Source: Toxonevra muliebris
Lineage: Eukaryota > Arthropoda > Insecta > Diptera > Pallopteridae
Direction of reading: 5' to 3'
Assembly: GCA_963691655.1 (NCBI GenBank)
Contig: OY829328.1
Location: forward strand, 80,666,400-80,730,399
DNA: 64,000 nt
The translations under genes were made by a program, and so were the position numbers. Positions 1 through 11,912 of this stretch are shown here, in pieces. Within the stretch, counting starts at the first letter, position 1, and every line of letters begins with the position of its first letter. Under the pieces are notes generated by a model. It made no database searches and was not told the DNA's origin. It was given only the letters and a program-made list of their open reading frames with translations.

Positions 1-382
1 TTCGTGTCATTGCTTTCGACATCGTTGATTGTATCATTCCAAATTCCTGATCTTTTCCAACACCATGCAGATATTCACCCTCCAACAGAAATCGCAAAAC
101 ACCCACAACATCTACCAAAGCTGTAACTCCCTGCATTTTTTTGTGGCTTATTGCAAAAAAAAAAAAAAAACATTTCTTGTTGATTAATTTTTATATTTTC
201 TTAAAATTTTTATTACTGTCACTGTTGCCAGTTCGAATAAAAAAATCAACTGCTTCGAACTTTTTCCGATAGTTGGTAATGCTATTTTCGAATTCATCGG
301 ATTAAGGAATGCCATTTCTTTCGTATTCATGCCGGGAATTCATTTTCCGACGAGAGCTCTTTCGGATTTGCTGATAGGGCTG
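1..382 (-). mobile_element. PIF/Harbinger-type transposon remnant, cut by the window edge
   Basis: Read on the minus strand, this starts with a terminus ending in GGGCTG, followed by TAA, the kind of 3-bp flank PIF/Harbinger elements use. It continues into a leader that matches the copies at 8334-8560 and 18365-18600, and then into transposase-coding sequence also seen at 6607-6831. Here the coding part joins the leader near position 138, so the first exon and intron present in the 18352-19287 copy are missing. The rest of the element lies outside the window. It is a decayed copy; the family call rests on the transposase fragment shared with the other copies. Confidence 0.6.
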
Positions 383-2900
383 TAAATCATCAAATGAGAC
401 AATTATTATAAAAACAAAAAATAACTGTGCCGTCAATGAGCAGAGCTGTATTTTACCGTACTATTTTAGTGATGATTTTTCACGTAACTTTTTGTATGAA
501 TTTAATATATAGAAAATAGTAAACTTTTTTTTAAATTCATATTATTGATATTAATTAGTACCCATTTACACACAGAAAGATTTTTTTGCCGAGAAGTCGA
601 CTTCGTGGGCCAACCCAAATTCTTTCTTCTGTCGCATTCTTATTTCTCCGTGGATTAAATTTGATTCAGTAAATTGCGCTTATTGTGATAAACTTTATTG
701 ATTACAAATCCCCTCTGAGTTTTGTATTCATTAAGAATTCTAAAATCATTTAAGGTGATTTGTTCGCAATTTCTGTCTGTTCTAGGTAATAATTTCCCAA
801 GGACCTATCCTTATATTTCTGATATGAAGGTTTCTGCAACTCTTATATCTTTTGTTTCAATCCAATTTTGATGCGACTTTCCTTCCAGTTTTGTTTGAAA
901 ATACTTTTCCAATTATTTAATTTTAGAAAGTGCAATTAAGAAATTCAAGATTTCCCTCTTCGCCAAAAATGTATACCACTGATTTTTTCATTTTATTTAA
1001 GTTCTTTAACCCTAAGTAGAACATATGACAACGTTAATAGTTACGATGAGAATCAGTAATATCCTGTGGTGTTTTTTGAAAAATTGGGAGATCGCATGTG
1101 GAGTATAACTTTTTAGATTTTTGTTTTCTCTCTTTTTCCAATTAACACCTGATGTAGATAAATACACACTTACATATGTGACTCATGCAAAAAATCAGTT
1201 TAATTTACCGAGAACTTTAATAATGAGATTCTATGTGTAAATACTTTTTAAAAGTTAACTCATAATTTACTTACATATCATATCATCTCATCTCATTTTG
1301 TGTAGTTTTCTATGACAGTCGTAAAATTATGTTTATTAGTTTTACCAATAAGTTATTCTGCTAAACGCTTTCACATTCATGCTAAGCATACCAATGTCAC
1401 TCCGTCCCAATACCGATGGAGTAGCATTTGGGAGGATAAAAACTTAATCAACTAATACACACAATTATAATGCGAGCATCCGGTTTCGTTTAGCTAAACA
1501 TAAGCTTTAGTATATACATATGTATGTAACCTTGTTACATGTTTGTTGTTTTTATTACACACATATAAATTTTATGGATGTATTGCTAAGGTTAAGGGTA
1601 AATAAGTGTTTGCTCTAGATGATTGTCGGTTTCAAGTTTACATGAATTCAAGACAGGAATATGTTTTTGTAAGTCAAAATTATTTTCTTTTTAATATGGA
1701 ATTGGGTTTCTATAATATTATTCTCAGATAACATAGATTCTGGACAAGCAAATGGTGATATACAAACCTTGAGAGTTTTAAACTAGTAATGCCGACTAAA
1801 GTTTTAAACCTAAACATTTTTAGTTTCAGAGCTAAAATGCTCATTCGTGAGCATAAGAATCAGCAGCACTGTACTATTTAGTCGAAATTTTCAGGCCATG
1901 CTTTCCATGTAATGCCTTCCATGTAACACGTTTCAGGTTACACTTTTCATTTTCTTTACAAACAGTTTTATTTTCCAACATACGTTAAGCCTAAAAATAT
2001 GCAACATATAATTTATAAATCAAAATTGGTCGTGGAATATTTTTGTTGTATTGAAAAAACTGCGCACACTGTTGCATTTGTCAGTATTTTGCCCATAAGT
2101 TACACGAATAGTACAAAGTGGTGTAATGCATGAAGTATGCTATCATATAATGTGATGAGTGCGGAAGGGGCTCATTTTAGTTTTTAACCTTGGGTGACAG
2201 TAAAATTGGGTGACAGTAAAATTGTAGCTGACGTAGTTTATTTATATTTGATACCTTGAGCCGTAAAAAAATATCTTCCACTATAATTTTGTTACTAAAA
2301 CCATTCTCGATGAGCATATCTAAATAAGATTTATTGAGAATCAGTTAGAAATCTATTATTTTGAATTAGTTCTCAAACCAATTTCAGTTTCACCTAAGGT
2401 ATGGAAACACTGCTTTAAATATATACCTACAAATATGTATGTACAAGTGAAATTTTTTTCTGTAAAATTCTTAAGAAATTAGTATCAAATATCTATATTT
2501 GTTTATACATATATTTCAATAGCATAGATATGAAATGAGTTTGTGCATGAGTATTTATAAATATTTAATTTCGTTTTTGGCAATTTATCATCATTTATAT
2601 TGTCTTTGCATATATGTTCTTATATTTATTTTTTTGAAACGCATATTCGCAAATGTATATACATATATATATTGTAAATATTTATATGTGTAGTTATGAG
2701 CTTATTTTCATATATTTATATACATGACGTCAAGCGAGGGAGTAAATAATTGTTTCACCTTAAAGATACAGTAAAGCCACAATTAATTGTTTTATTCGAA
2801 CTAGTTATCAAAAAGTTCGGGGTATATTCAATAACGCTAGATAGTCCCACCTATTCGAAATTGTCTCGGGATTGTGAACGATGAGGTGAACTTGTTCAGA
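383..2900. other. AT-rich intergenic sequence without a recognisable gene
   Basis: I see no coding sequence. The stretch holds many TATGTA/ATACAT tracts. A doubled 17-bp unit containing GGGTGACAGTAAAATT lies near 2191-2225. A segment at about 1990-2095 resembles 58062-58145 (shared CCTAAAAATATGC start, TTGAAAAAAC core, and a GTCAGTA end), so it is a dispersed repeat of unknown type. Confidence 0.5.
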
Positions 2901-2908
2901 AACCGTAA

Positions 2909-3232
2909 GTGACGAAAATTCTTCTAGATCTTATAGAAGAATATGCCCCAGAGAGCACGAAGAATTGGCTTATTTGTTTTTGTATAAGAAAAATAGAAGA
3001 AACTTCTGAAAAGTCCTTGATCTTTTCAAAAACAGCAGTCTGCTTACTTACAGCAGCTCAGAAAAACGAGTTCATCGTCAGTCTCTTGGTTTGTGATAGA
3101 CTTTTCAGTTTCACGCTTCCTTTGGCAGTTCAACTGCAAGAAAAATCAATCAGCAGTAAAGCACGTTCACGAATTTCTGGATATGTTTCAAGGAGAACGA
3201 AAAAATGCAGAAGTATCATTCCTGCAAAGTAG
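2909..3232 (+). pseudogene. Possible fragment of a hAT/ZMYM-type domesticated-transposase-like protein
   Basis: A 107-codon open frame without a convincing gene context. Residues about 50-85 (QKNEFIVSLLVCDRLFSF, then TLPLAVQLQEKSI) resemble the stretch in hAT-related and zinc-finger MYM-type proteins where an F-I-V-x-L segment leads to T-L-P-L-x-x-x-L-Q. No zinc finger or catalytic residue is visible, and the frame has neither splice partners nor a plausible start. It may be a fragment of a decayed transposase, or chance. Confidence 0.28.
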
Positions 3233-3620
3233 TTATTAACGCGTTATTTTAATAGCAATAACCTCTAATGCGGATAGTCCTTATTTTATAATTCTACTTC
3301 AGTTTTCGTTACACTCTTTTTGACTATATTTTATTTTTTTAAAGTATTTCTGCTTTTAAGCAATGATTTATCACGCTTTTAGCTGTTTTTCTTAGTTAGC
3401 TTTAACGCGCCATTAAGCTATGCTCGTATTTGCCGCTTCTTTTCCTGCATGCACCCTTTAATTTATCATGCATTAAATGCAATTTGTTGCCATATTTCTG
3501 GCATTCAGTGGTTGGTTCTTGTGGTTAAGTTGTGTGAATGTTTACGTTTGCATTGATGGGGGGTTGGCGGATCTCTCACGGGAACATTTTAAATTGTACT
3601 TTACTACACATTAAAATAAG

Positions 3621-3790
3621 TTGCTTTTGATATTAGGGGACTTTAATCAGAAAACCGGAATGGGATGTTTTAAAAGGACAAAGATCTCAAATATTTATGT
3701 GGCTTCGATTGGAACTGAAAAAAAAGTAGCACTAGAACTTGGATTGGCAACTTTTTTAAAATTTCACTCTAGGCTTTTTCCATGTTCTTC
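3621..3790 (+). pseudogene. Possible LINE endonuclease scrap (GDFN motif)
   Basis: The frame reads LLILGDFNQKTG near its start. The L-x-G-D-F-N-x-K pattern is typical of the apurinic endonuclease domain of non-LTR retrotransposons. Only about 50 residues are open, nothing else of a LINE is seen nearby, and the motif is short, so this is a weak call. Confidence 0.22.
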
Positions 3791-3815
3791 TCTTCTCTTA
3801 CTCTTTTTATTTTGA

Positions 3816-6374
3816 CTGTCCTTCAATGTTTTTTACCTCTTGCGTTTCATTTCAGTTTTCTGAGGTCTTCGTTTTGATGGTTTTCTAAGGGCTGTACTTA
3901 GCTATGGAGATAGGATGTTGCTTCTGAATCAACTTGAATCATCATCCCATAGCGGCGACTTTATGCTCCTGGCTGCTTCTAAAAAGAGTGCCGCTTTTAT
4001 GCTCCATAAATAGTAATAAATGAGAATTTTTTCTCCGACAATTAATTATTTCTAATGGAACGCTGGATAATTATTCCATGAACTATCTTCAGTAACTGAA
4101 GTAACAGAAATATCACTCCCATTCTCCCAGTCCAAACAAATTTCTAAAACTCTCTCATAAAACGGAACATTACATTAGTGTTTGTGCCGATAATTGTTGT
4201 GGGCAAGAGATGAAAAATTATGAGAGAAAGAGTGACAGAGAAAATATGAGGAGAGAGCCGAGCCTCAAATGATGATAAGATGGCTACCTCTTTTAAGAGA
4301 GTATAAAGAAACAGTTTTATGAGCATTGTTGATCTTATAAAGAAAAATAAAATTTAAATTAATTTCCTTTGAATATATGGAAAACCAATCCCAAACCCAA
4401 AAATAGAAATCTTTTGACTGCGGTACGGAAACTTAAACTACAAAGTATTGTATACGCATGAAAAGCTGGTTAACAACTTATGATGTGGGGTCCTAATTTC
4501 TTCTGTTCTTTTTAAGTCTCAAGAGCTTTTTATTCAATTATACCTACTGTAATGAGTATATAACACGATTTAGATGAAGTATAAAATGCAAATTGTAAAA
4601 TTGCTTCAAGGGAAATAAAACGAAACGAAATGAAAAAAAAGTAAATAAAAAATTACTTGTAATAATTTAAAAAAAAAAAAAAAAAAAAAATCCTACTACC
4701 AACAACCATTTCTTATTAAGCATTTGTATTCCAATTCCGTTTTCTTTCGAAATATTCAAACATATATATGTCTGTTTGTATTTGTAATTGTATACATGTA
4801 TGTATGTATGTATTGTAAATGTGTATGTGTATACTTTGTATTCGTATGACTCATTCAACCATTCATGCATTGTGAAGTCGTCGTCGTCGACGTCTCATAA
4901 AATGAGCGCATACTCGTTTCCTATACGGCAGCCAAAATAACATTGTCGCCACTTGCCGTATGCACTCCCTCTTTCATACGCTGTCGCTCCTCACATACTC
5001 CGCGTTCTCTTGTTGTACCCTATGTTCATTGTAGTACTCTTGGTCCTCTTGAGCTGCTCCTCTACAGTGCAGTCAAAATAAAAAGGATATGCCAACTAGC
5101 AACTTAGGTACCTATAGCAAAAAAAAAAACAACAAAAGCAATGTAGAAAATATATATATAAATATATATATATGAAAACGAAGAAGCAGAAGCAGATATG
5201 TTGGTGAATCATACTTTTGATTTGTGCTGAAGCTGAAAATTTGAAAAAGAGGAAAGCGTGCTGGAAGGAAGTGTACACGAATGGCAAGGAGGTAGTAGCA
5301 GCTACAATGTTGAATTGTGAGCCTATAAAGTTTTTTTTTGCTTTTTTTTTTTTTGCTGGTAGGCAACTTTTTCATGCGCAAATGAAAGAAAACTAAAACA
5401 CATACAAATTTTGTAGTAGTGTTTGTGTTGTTACTGTTGTTTTTTTTTCTGTTATTGTGTTGCTGTTGCTTTTGCTTAGTATGCACGAATTTTGGTGCCA
5501 AGAAGTCGGTGACGGCTGTATTTCCCCATATTTTTTCTAGTTTTATTTCTATATTCTAGAAATCAGGGGATGGTGGAAAAGTTTCTTTCTTTTTTTCTCA
5601 TTTTCTTTTGCCGTTTTGTTGTTTTTGTTTCAAATTTACAAATAAAAATGCTCATCCTTTCACAGTTATGAGTATATCTAATGTATGCATGAGTATATGT
5701 TTGTATATATAGATGAATATATACCCACATATCTTCTTTTTTTTATGCAAACATATGCTTTACGTGGTTGTTATTACACGGGTTTCTTTCCGTGTCCCCC
5801 CAGGAGGGAAGCTTCATTACAACCACAAAACAGAATGCCTCATATGCCTTCATCACAGCCTTTCGGTAATAATAGACTTTTTCAATTCGCTTGGCATGTT
5901 TACTATTGTGGTTTTGAGGTTTTCTACGTACTACAGTAGGTGTATTTTTACGGATTATGAAAATTATGCTATGCATAAGCAGGATTGAATTGTAAGTGTA
6001 ATTTAAGGTAAAAATATTTAATGCAGAAATATGTACATCTGAGAGTTATTGTGCTATTGAAACAGTTTTAAAAATATTGGTAGGTAATTGTAAAATCTGA
6101 AACCAGAAGAATGAATAAACAACAATTTATATAAATTTTAAGGTGTTTTAGAGCTCACGTTAGTCGTGTTGAACGTTTTTTCTGTCACTGATAAAAAGAT
6201 TCACCACTGATAATCGAAATACAATGTGTCAAAAGGTAGTTATTCTATCTCAAAGAAACTTTCTGGTGTAGTAAAAAATGATATAAATTCAGTAACATAC
6301 AAGTACAAGATTTATTTGAAATTTTTTCAGAAATTTAATTCACATTCACGTCATGTTTCAGAGAAAAGTGAGGC
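3816..6374. other. Intergenic, low-complexity AT-rich sequence
   Basis: No supported gene. Long A and T runs (about 4669-4690 and 5329-5355), CATA/TGTA tracts near 4765-4830 and 5150-5175, and several open frames of low-complexity composition (runs of Phe, Lys or Asn) that I treat as noise. Confidence 0.5.
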
Positions 6375-6606
6375 TAACAGCCCTATTACTAATTCCGACG
6401 GAGCTTCGGTCGTAGCTACGAATGAACAATTCGTATTTTTAATTCCGTCATGGCGATGAAATTCCACCGTAATTGTATGCATTTATTCAAATTTGGCATT
6501 CGGGCTGAGAAATTATTTTTACGAACGAGTCATCAACGCAGATTATGACAACAGAAAATCGCGTTCTTCTATAGAAATCTATTTTAGCCTCCCTTATTTC
6601 TTCACC

Positions 6607-6831
6607 TTATTTATCCACCTTTATCCACTTTTTACAAAACTTCGCTTTAAAAATATTCAAGCTCCGTTTCATTGCTTTCGCCATCGTTGATTGAGTCATT
6701 CCGACTTCCTGATCTGTTCCAACACCATGCTGATATCCACCCTCCGACAGAAATCGCAAAATACCTATAACGTATACCAAAGCTGTAACTCTCTGCTTTC
6801 GTTTTGGCCCAAATTCCTCCACTACATTCAT
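6607..6831 (-). pseudogene. Harbinger transposase N-terminal fragment
   Basis: 74 codons reading NVVEEFGPKRKQRVTAL, then ILRFLSEGGYQHGVG and TQSTMAKAMKRSLNIF. This is the usual N-terminal helix-turn-helix region of PIF/Harbinger (HARBI1-like) transposases: V-E-E, a basic R-K-Q-R-V-T-A-L helix, an L-R-F-L-S-x-G-x-x-Q motif, and a Q-S-T-M helix. A stop follows, and the catalytic DDE domain is absent. Upstream on the minus strand, at about 6873-6880, is an intron acceptor also seen in the copy at 18777, so the same exon boundary exists in both copies. Confidence 0.65.
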
Positions 6832-7205
6832 TACGTGCGTTAAATGCGTTTCTGTTGAACCTTGAGGTTTTTCACAAACCTAAGAGAAATAATTAATTGG
6901 TATTTATGCTTGTACATACAGTAGCGGACACTGAAATCCGGACACCTGAAAAATCACAAATTTAACTGTTTTTTTGTATGTCTGAATATATTGGGAATTG
7001 GACTTCGTAACCGAATAAATAAACATAAAGAAATATGTTTTACAGTGTTCTTTAAAAATCGAAATTGGTAAAATCGTTGTTTTATTTTATTTCAAACAAC
7101 TTTCAATTCATCTTTGCTTAACATTTAATACTGACATTAGAAAAATAAGCCTACGACCTAAAATAATATTTAAGTTAGCTATTCTAAAAAACGAATAATT
7201 AGTAT

Positions 7206-8294
7206 TTATTTGAGCCTCCTTATTTTGCAATGTTTGTGTTGAAATACCGTTATACCATACAGCTTCAATGATGCGGTACAATTCAGACAATATTCGGTGT
7301 TTGTTATCTGCACCTTTATGATGTGCCAAAGGTTTTCGATGGAATTAAGATCAGGGCTGTTTCCAGGCCAATCCATTGCCAAAATACCAACTTCTGAGAA
7401 ATAATCTTTAAACTGCAAGAAAATCCAAAGATATAGGACTATAAAATTTGTGAAATAATTTGACCAATTTATGATAATAAAGAAAATATTTATACTTACC
7501 TATTTCGCACGATGACAAGACGCAAAGTCATCTTGAAACAGGAGGTCGCCCACCTGTGAAAAATGCTCCTACATTGATGGGATTAAATTTTATTTTTTTA
7601 AATAACTGCTTGTACTGAATAGCCTTAACAGTTCGGTTTATTAGTGCCAGCTGTTCAACAGCGTAAAAGGAAAAACATCCCAAAAAAAAAAAACATTTGG
7701 CTGCCTCCCTGCCTAACGGTACGTCGAACACATTCGTCGCTGTAGCGTTCACCGGTCCTTCGCCTCACGTATGCCATTCCATCGGATTAGCGTTCACCGG
7801 TCCTTCACCTCACGTATGCCATTCCATCGGATCTGAAAGGTTGAATTTGGACTCGTCGGAGAAGATCACTTTTCTCCAATCAACCGCAGTCCAACTTTCT
7901 CGTTATTTGGTCCACTGCAGACGTTTTTGACGCATTTTTGTTGTCAAAGCCAAATTCCTGAAGTCTTCGGCGAACAGTTCTCGTGCTAATTTCGGAGCCA
8001 GCGTCTTCAATATAATCTCTCCTGATGTTTTCAGCAGTTTTAAAACGATCCCGTAGACACATCCGTTTCAGGAGCCAATCCTCTGAGGAATTGGACAGAT
8101 CCTGAGCCAGGTTTCCTCTTGATTGATCCGGTTTTTTCGTGTTTCCTCAAAAAATCACTAATTGATGACTTACTGAACCCAACTCTTGCGCTGATGTCAC
8201 GAAGGCTTAAATTTTCCAGCCGTAACGCCAAAATTTCGGTCTTGTCGCATTCACTAATTTTCTTATTGTTCGGCATACTTTTACTCTTTCGCAA
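7206..8294 (-). pseudogene. Tc1-family transposase pseudogene
   Basis: The N-terminal piece (8294 to about 8100) has the paired-like helix-turn-helix pattern: KTEILALRLENLSLRDI, SARVGFSKSSISDFL, then a basic RKPGSG hinge. The next piece (8062-7880) reads TRTVRRRLQEFGF, the second helix-turn-helix typical of Tc1. The C-terminal piece (7418 to about 7206) has MDWPGNSPDLNSIENLW, which contains the last catalytic Glu of the DDE triad. The pieces lie in different frames with stops between them, and the middle catalytic region is unreadable, so no active enzyme can be made. The product would have cut and pasted the element at TA sites. Confidence 0.7.
7743..7832. repeat. 45-bp tandem duplication inside the Tc1 pseudogene
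   Basis: Two adjacent copies (7743-7787 and 7788-7832) of a unit beginning TAGCGTTCACCGGTCCTTC and ending CCATTCCATCGGAT differ at one or two positions. The length is a multiple of three, but the host frame is already broken. It looks like a recent local duplication. Confidence 0.85.
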
Positions 8295-8560
8295 ATTTCA
8301 CAAACACTTTTCCCAACAAGTCAACGGTTAACGGTGCCATGGAACCCATTTTTTTTATAGTTTATTGCACGGAAAACACTTACTTTTGATTAATTTTTAT
8401 ATTTTCTAAAAAATTTTAATACTTTTTTTCACTGTTGACGAAACAGCTGATTTTTTCATTTGAACTTTTTTTTCGACAGTTGGCAAAGCTATCTTCGAAT
8501 TCTTCGGAATTAGGAATGTCATTTCTTTGGTATTCGTGACGTCGGAATTAGTGATAGTAA

Positions 8561-10095
8561 ACATTGTACTTTTTGTAAAAACCTGAACTAAAAAAAAACA
8601 TTCCTAAATGGAATTTTCGAGAGGACCCAAAAACTATCCAAAAAGGCATTTATTAGCAGTGTGCCTATATTTTATACTCGTCTTTATGAGACCTACTGTT
8701 TTAATCAGAATTTATACTCCTATATTTGTTTTAATTATAATTATCATAAAATGTTATAAAATATGAAAGGAGGAAGGAAGCCTACTTTCTTTATTTTCTT
8801 CTTTCTATATTATATTTTTAATGATGTCATTTTGCAACTCTTGAAATTTATACTCCTGCTACTGTTAAAATTCATTAAAAGCAATGCATACATAAATGTT
8901 AATATATGTAATAATATTTTAGCTTCTTTTCAATAGCGCAGGAGAAAACCGAATTCGCATAGAATATCATACGTAGTTAAAATTAAGTGACAACGTCAGC
9001 TCACCGGAAATTCTATTAAAATAAATAAAAATGAGGGGTGAAAAATAGCTTCAAGCAAATGCACTTATAAACTGGTAAACTGTTACTTCCCACAGTGATT
9101 TTTTCGCAGGCAGCAAATGTGACGTAGTCTCTTTGGAGATTTATTTTATTTTATTTTATTTTTTTATTCCTTAGAACTCCCCAAATGCATAACACGAACA
9201 ATTCAAATAAGTACATAAGTAAATACATGAGTTCATATATCCCACCCACTTAATTTCTTGCACGAGCCAACAATTTAAGATGTTAAGTTTAGTCGTTTAA
9301 GTACAGAAGTTTATAATTTTCTATATGCAAATATGAAAACATTTAAATTTAAAATTTAATTGCGCCTAAGGAAAATAAAATATGTACATAAGTCTGCTGC
9401 TAGCACATCTGCTTTTCCCGCAAACACTGTTCTATTTGTGTGTGTGTGTGTGTGTGTCTGTGCATTGGCGATGAGTCATGACAAAACTCAATGGGGTTAG
9501 AAGGACACAGTGGCGCAAATACACACAGAGACACATACATACATACATACATACGTCTCTTCAGTATGGGCATTCTGTAAATATATGTGCGAAAGTGTTT
9601 GGTTGAGATTCATTCTGGCCTGCCTATCACTTATAGTTAATCCCCTCCCCTCTACACAATAATCAAATTTTGCTCTGTGCAAATATGTCTGCCTGCCTAT
9701 TGGTAATGTATTGCCTAAAATTATATCAAATATCCCCAAAAGTTTTGTTCATTGATTTTAAATATTAACGTAGCTAGATAAAAGGCATCAGTTTTGATTT
9801 TCTTCTTTTTTTTTTTCTTCCCTTGAAGAAATATCCTCAATTTATTTACTGATTAAATTTGGCACACGTGTTGAAGCATTTTATTACATAAATATATGTT
9901 TGTATGTGTGTATTTAGGTATGCTGTATTCAATTTATTCTTTTAATTAAGATCGGAAAGGAAGTTCAATAAAAAGCAAGAAGAAAAACTCGTATGGACAA
10001 AGTAAAAATGTACATAATTGCTTCCATGAAATTCGATTTGAACATACATAAGTCTCTTAATGTGATTTTCATGTAAAAAAAGAAATACTTGAATG
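8561..10095. other. Intergenic sequence with microsatellites
   Basis: No gene seen. A (TG)n tract lies at 9436-9457 and a (CATA)n tract at about 9533-9553, with T-rich runs near 9142-9165 and 9805-9816. Confidence 0.55.
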
Positions 10096-10604
10096 TACAC
10101 TACCGTTCAAAACTGTTTGTCCACCCCTGTGTATTTACCCTCAATGATACTCTATGCACCATTTAATGGTAACTATTCAGTTTAATGCAATAAATATAAC
10201 GCAGATTCATTGCTACAGTTCCTTTTGTTAAACAACCTCGTCGTAAAGATTTTAACCCAACTATAAACTGTCAGAATAAAGGTGTAAAAAACTTGCTAGT
10301 ATTGACTTTACATACCTGATCCCGAATTGCTTGAATAGCTTGCAAGTTTGGAGTTGAACATAACTAATGCTCTTCATTTTTCCATTCTAAAGACTTCTGC
10401 TATTGAGGAATATTCAGAATAATTTCTAAGGCTGTTCTAGGACAGATTTATTTGATTGACGTACACAAAATTATCCGTTCTGCTCCTATCACAATTTTCT
10501 ATCTAGAACTCAGATAGTTCACAGTTTGTTTAAAATAAAAGGATTATTCTGGCCAGCCTAAGTTGTGTTACGTTCGTTCTGGCCCAAGATAGACCCTTAT
10601 TATA

Positions 10605-11767
10605 TTGGGTCATATAAAAAGTATTTTCGGTTTTTGTCACAAGATTGTGTTAATGGCCATACATTGGCACCACTGCTCCGATTCTGTCAAACAAATGCGC
10701 GACATTTTAGGCTAAATTTGTTGCGAAGCCTGATTTAAGTGATAAGTGAAATTTTTGAAGATATACGCTATGCGATGATTTTTTACTGTAGAAAAAGTAA
10801 AAACGCCGCAAAAACATGCCGAAAAAATTGTGCGGTTTACGGTGAAGATGCTTTAACAGAACATACCATCAAACTTCGGTTTGCTTGATTCCGTTCTGGA
10901 AAGTTCGATGTCAAAGATGCACCTCGCTCTGGCCGACCAGTCACTGAAAAATCTGATAAAATTTTGTAACTGGTGGAGCAAGACCGGCACGCAAGCTGTC
11001 AGGAGATAGCGGAGGAACTAAACATCAACCACATGACAGTTTGGAATCATTTAAAAAAGGCTGGCTACTCAAAGAAGCTCGATGTTTGGGTGCCACATGA
11101 ATTAATACAAAGAAATTTGATTGACCGAATTACCATGAGTAAAACGCTGCTAAAACGCAACGAAATCGAACCATTTTTGAAACAAACCATTACGGGCGAT
11201 GAAAAATAGATTGAATACGAGAATATTAAAAGAAAAAAATCATGATCAAAGGCCGGTGACCCTCCACAAACAACTTAAAAGCCTGGATTGACGGCAAACA
11301 AGGTTATGTTGAGTGTTTGGGGGGATTGGAGGGGAATTGTGTATTATAAGCTGCTACAACCTGACCAAACAGTCAATTCTGATCTCTACTGCTCACAACT
11401 CCACCGTTTGAACGAAGCAATCTAGAAAAAGTGACCAGAATTGGCCAACAGAAAAGGTGTTGTGTTCCACCCGCCGTATAGCCCAGACATTACACCGTCT
11501 GACTACTATTTGTGTCGGTGTCTGCAAAACTCTCTTGATGGAAAAAAATTGGCTGACAGAAGAGTCGCCGAAAATCAATTGGCCAAGTTTTTCGCCGATA
11601 AACCACTGAAGTTTTACACCGATGGAATTATGAAGCTACCGGAAAAATGGCAAAAGATCATTGATAATAATGCCCAATATGTACTTAATTAAAATTGATT
11701 TTTAATAAAGGGAATTTTTGTTCAAACATTGACAAAAAAAACCGAAAATACTTTTTATATGACCCAA
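10605..11767 (+). mobile_element. Mariner element, 1163 bp, intact inverted repeats and TA target sites
   Basis: The left end begins TTGGGTCATATAAAAAGT after TA (10603-10604). The right end is ACTTTTTATATGACCCAA followed by TA (11768-11769). The repeats continue inward as TATTTTCGG and CCGAAAATA, so the arms are near-perfect for about 30 bp. Length and layout fit a mariner that is slightly shorter than the usual 1.25-1.3 kb because of internal deletions. Good ends with a decayed gene suggest a non-autonomous copy that could once have been mobilised in trans. Confidence 0.85.
10790..11692 (+). pseudogene. Mariner transposase pseudogene, catalytic site broken
   Basis: The frame is interrupted several times. 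Readable parts are a helix-turn-helix region near SCQEIAEELNINHMTVWNHL, the mariner signatures WVPHELIQRNLIDRI and LLKRNEIEPFLK, and TGDEK, which contains the first catalytic Asp. A 3' part has FHPPYSPDITPSDYYLCRCL, with the last Asp of the DD34D triad. The segment that normally carries the middle Asp, in an H-D/Q-D-N-A-R-P-H context, is missing: the sequence jumps from ELANRKGVV to FHPPYSPD. Stops follow TGDEK and occur upstream. It cannot encode an active transposase. Confidence 0.8.
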
Positions 11768-11912
11768 TATTATGAATCCGGTGACATCACTTATTTGACT
11801 GGTACTTTAGGTATTGAAATGAACAACAACTTAGTTTGGGTATTGAACTCTATGTTAGAAAAAAAGTTTGGATTCAAGAATATCAGTGGACAAATTTTCA
11901 ACCTCATTTATT

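Larger units (their letters stand above)
6919..8333 (-). mobile_element. Tc1-type transposon remnant nested in a Harbinger intron
   Basis: It begins after a TA with CAGTAGCGGACACTGAAATC, a sharp break from the Harbinger intron sequence on its left. The transposase remnant runs on the minus strand. The right inverted repeat is not visible: the sequence returns to Harbinger leader near 8334 without a matching terminus, so the right end was deleted together with adjacent Harbinger DNA. The interior has frameshifts and a 45-bp duplication. Confidence 0.65.
6378..8560 (-). mobile_element. PIF/Harbinger remnant interrupted by a Tc1-type insertion
   Basis: The left terminus CAGCCCTATTACTAATTCC (6378 on, preceded by TAA) is mirrored, with loss of the last few bases, by GGAATTAGTGATAG near 8545-8557 followed by TAA. 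The minus strand carries a transposase N-terminal fragment (6607-6831), the 3' part of an intron with its acceptor (about 6878-6916), then foreign Tc1 sequence (6919-8333), and then the element's own leader beginning at the CCATGG around its start codon (about 8334). Comparison with 18352-19287 shows that exon 1 and part of the intron were lost when, or after, the Tc1 element inserted. Confidence 0.65.
10098..11906. mobile_element. Possible older Tc1-like element holding the mariner
   Basis: At 10096 the sequence reads TACACTACCGTTCAAAACTG, close to the termini of many Tc1-like elements (TA followed by a CACTACCG-type repeat). An approximate mirror, GTGGACAAATTTTCAACC, lies at 11886-11903, matching the GTGGACAAA that the reverse of the left end would give. 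The mariner at 10605-11767 would then be nested inside. No Tc1 transposase can be read between the ends, so this is a candidate only. Confidence 0.35.

Noticed and set aside
5064..5090. TACAGTGCAGTCAAAATAAAAAGG, resembling a Tc1-type terminus
   Set aside because: No inverted partner or transposase scrap nearby.
5112..5501. 129-codon minus-strand open frame
   Set aside because: Composed mostly of Lys/Asn and Phe/Tyr runs produced by T- and A-rich low-complexity DNA.
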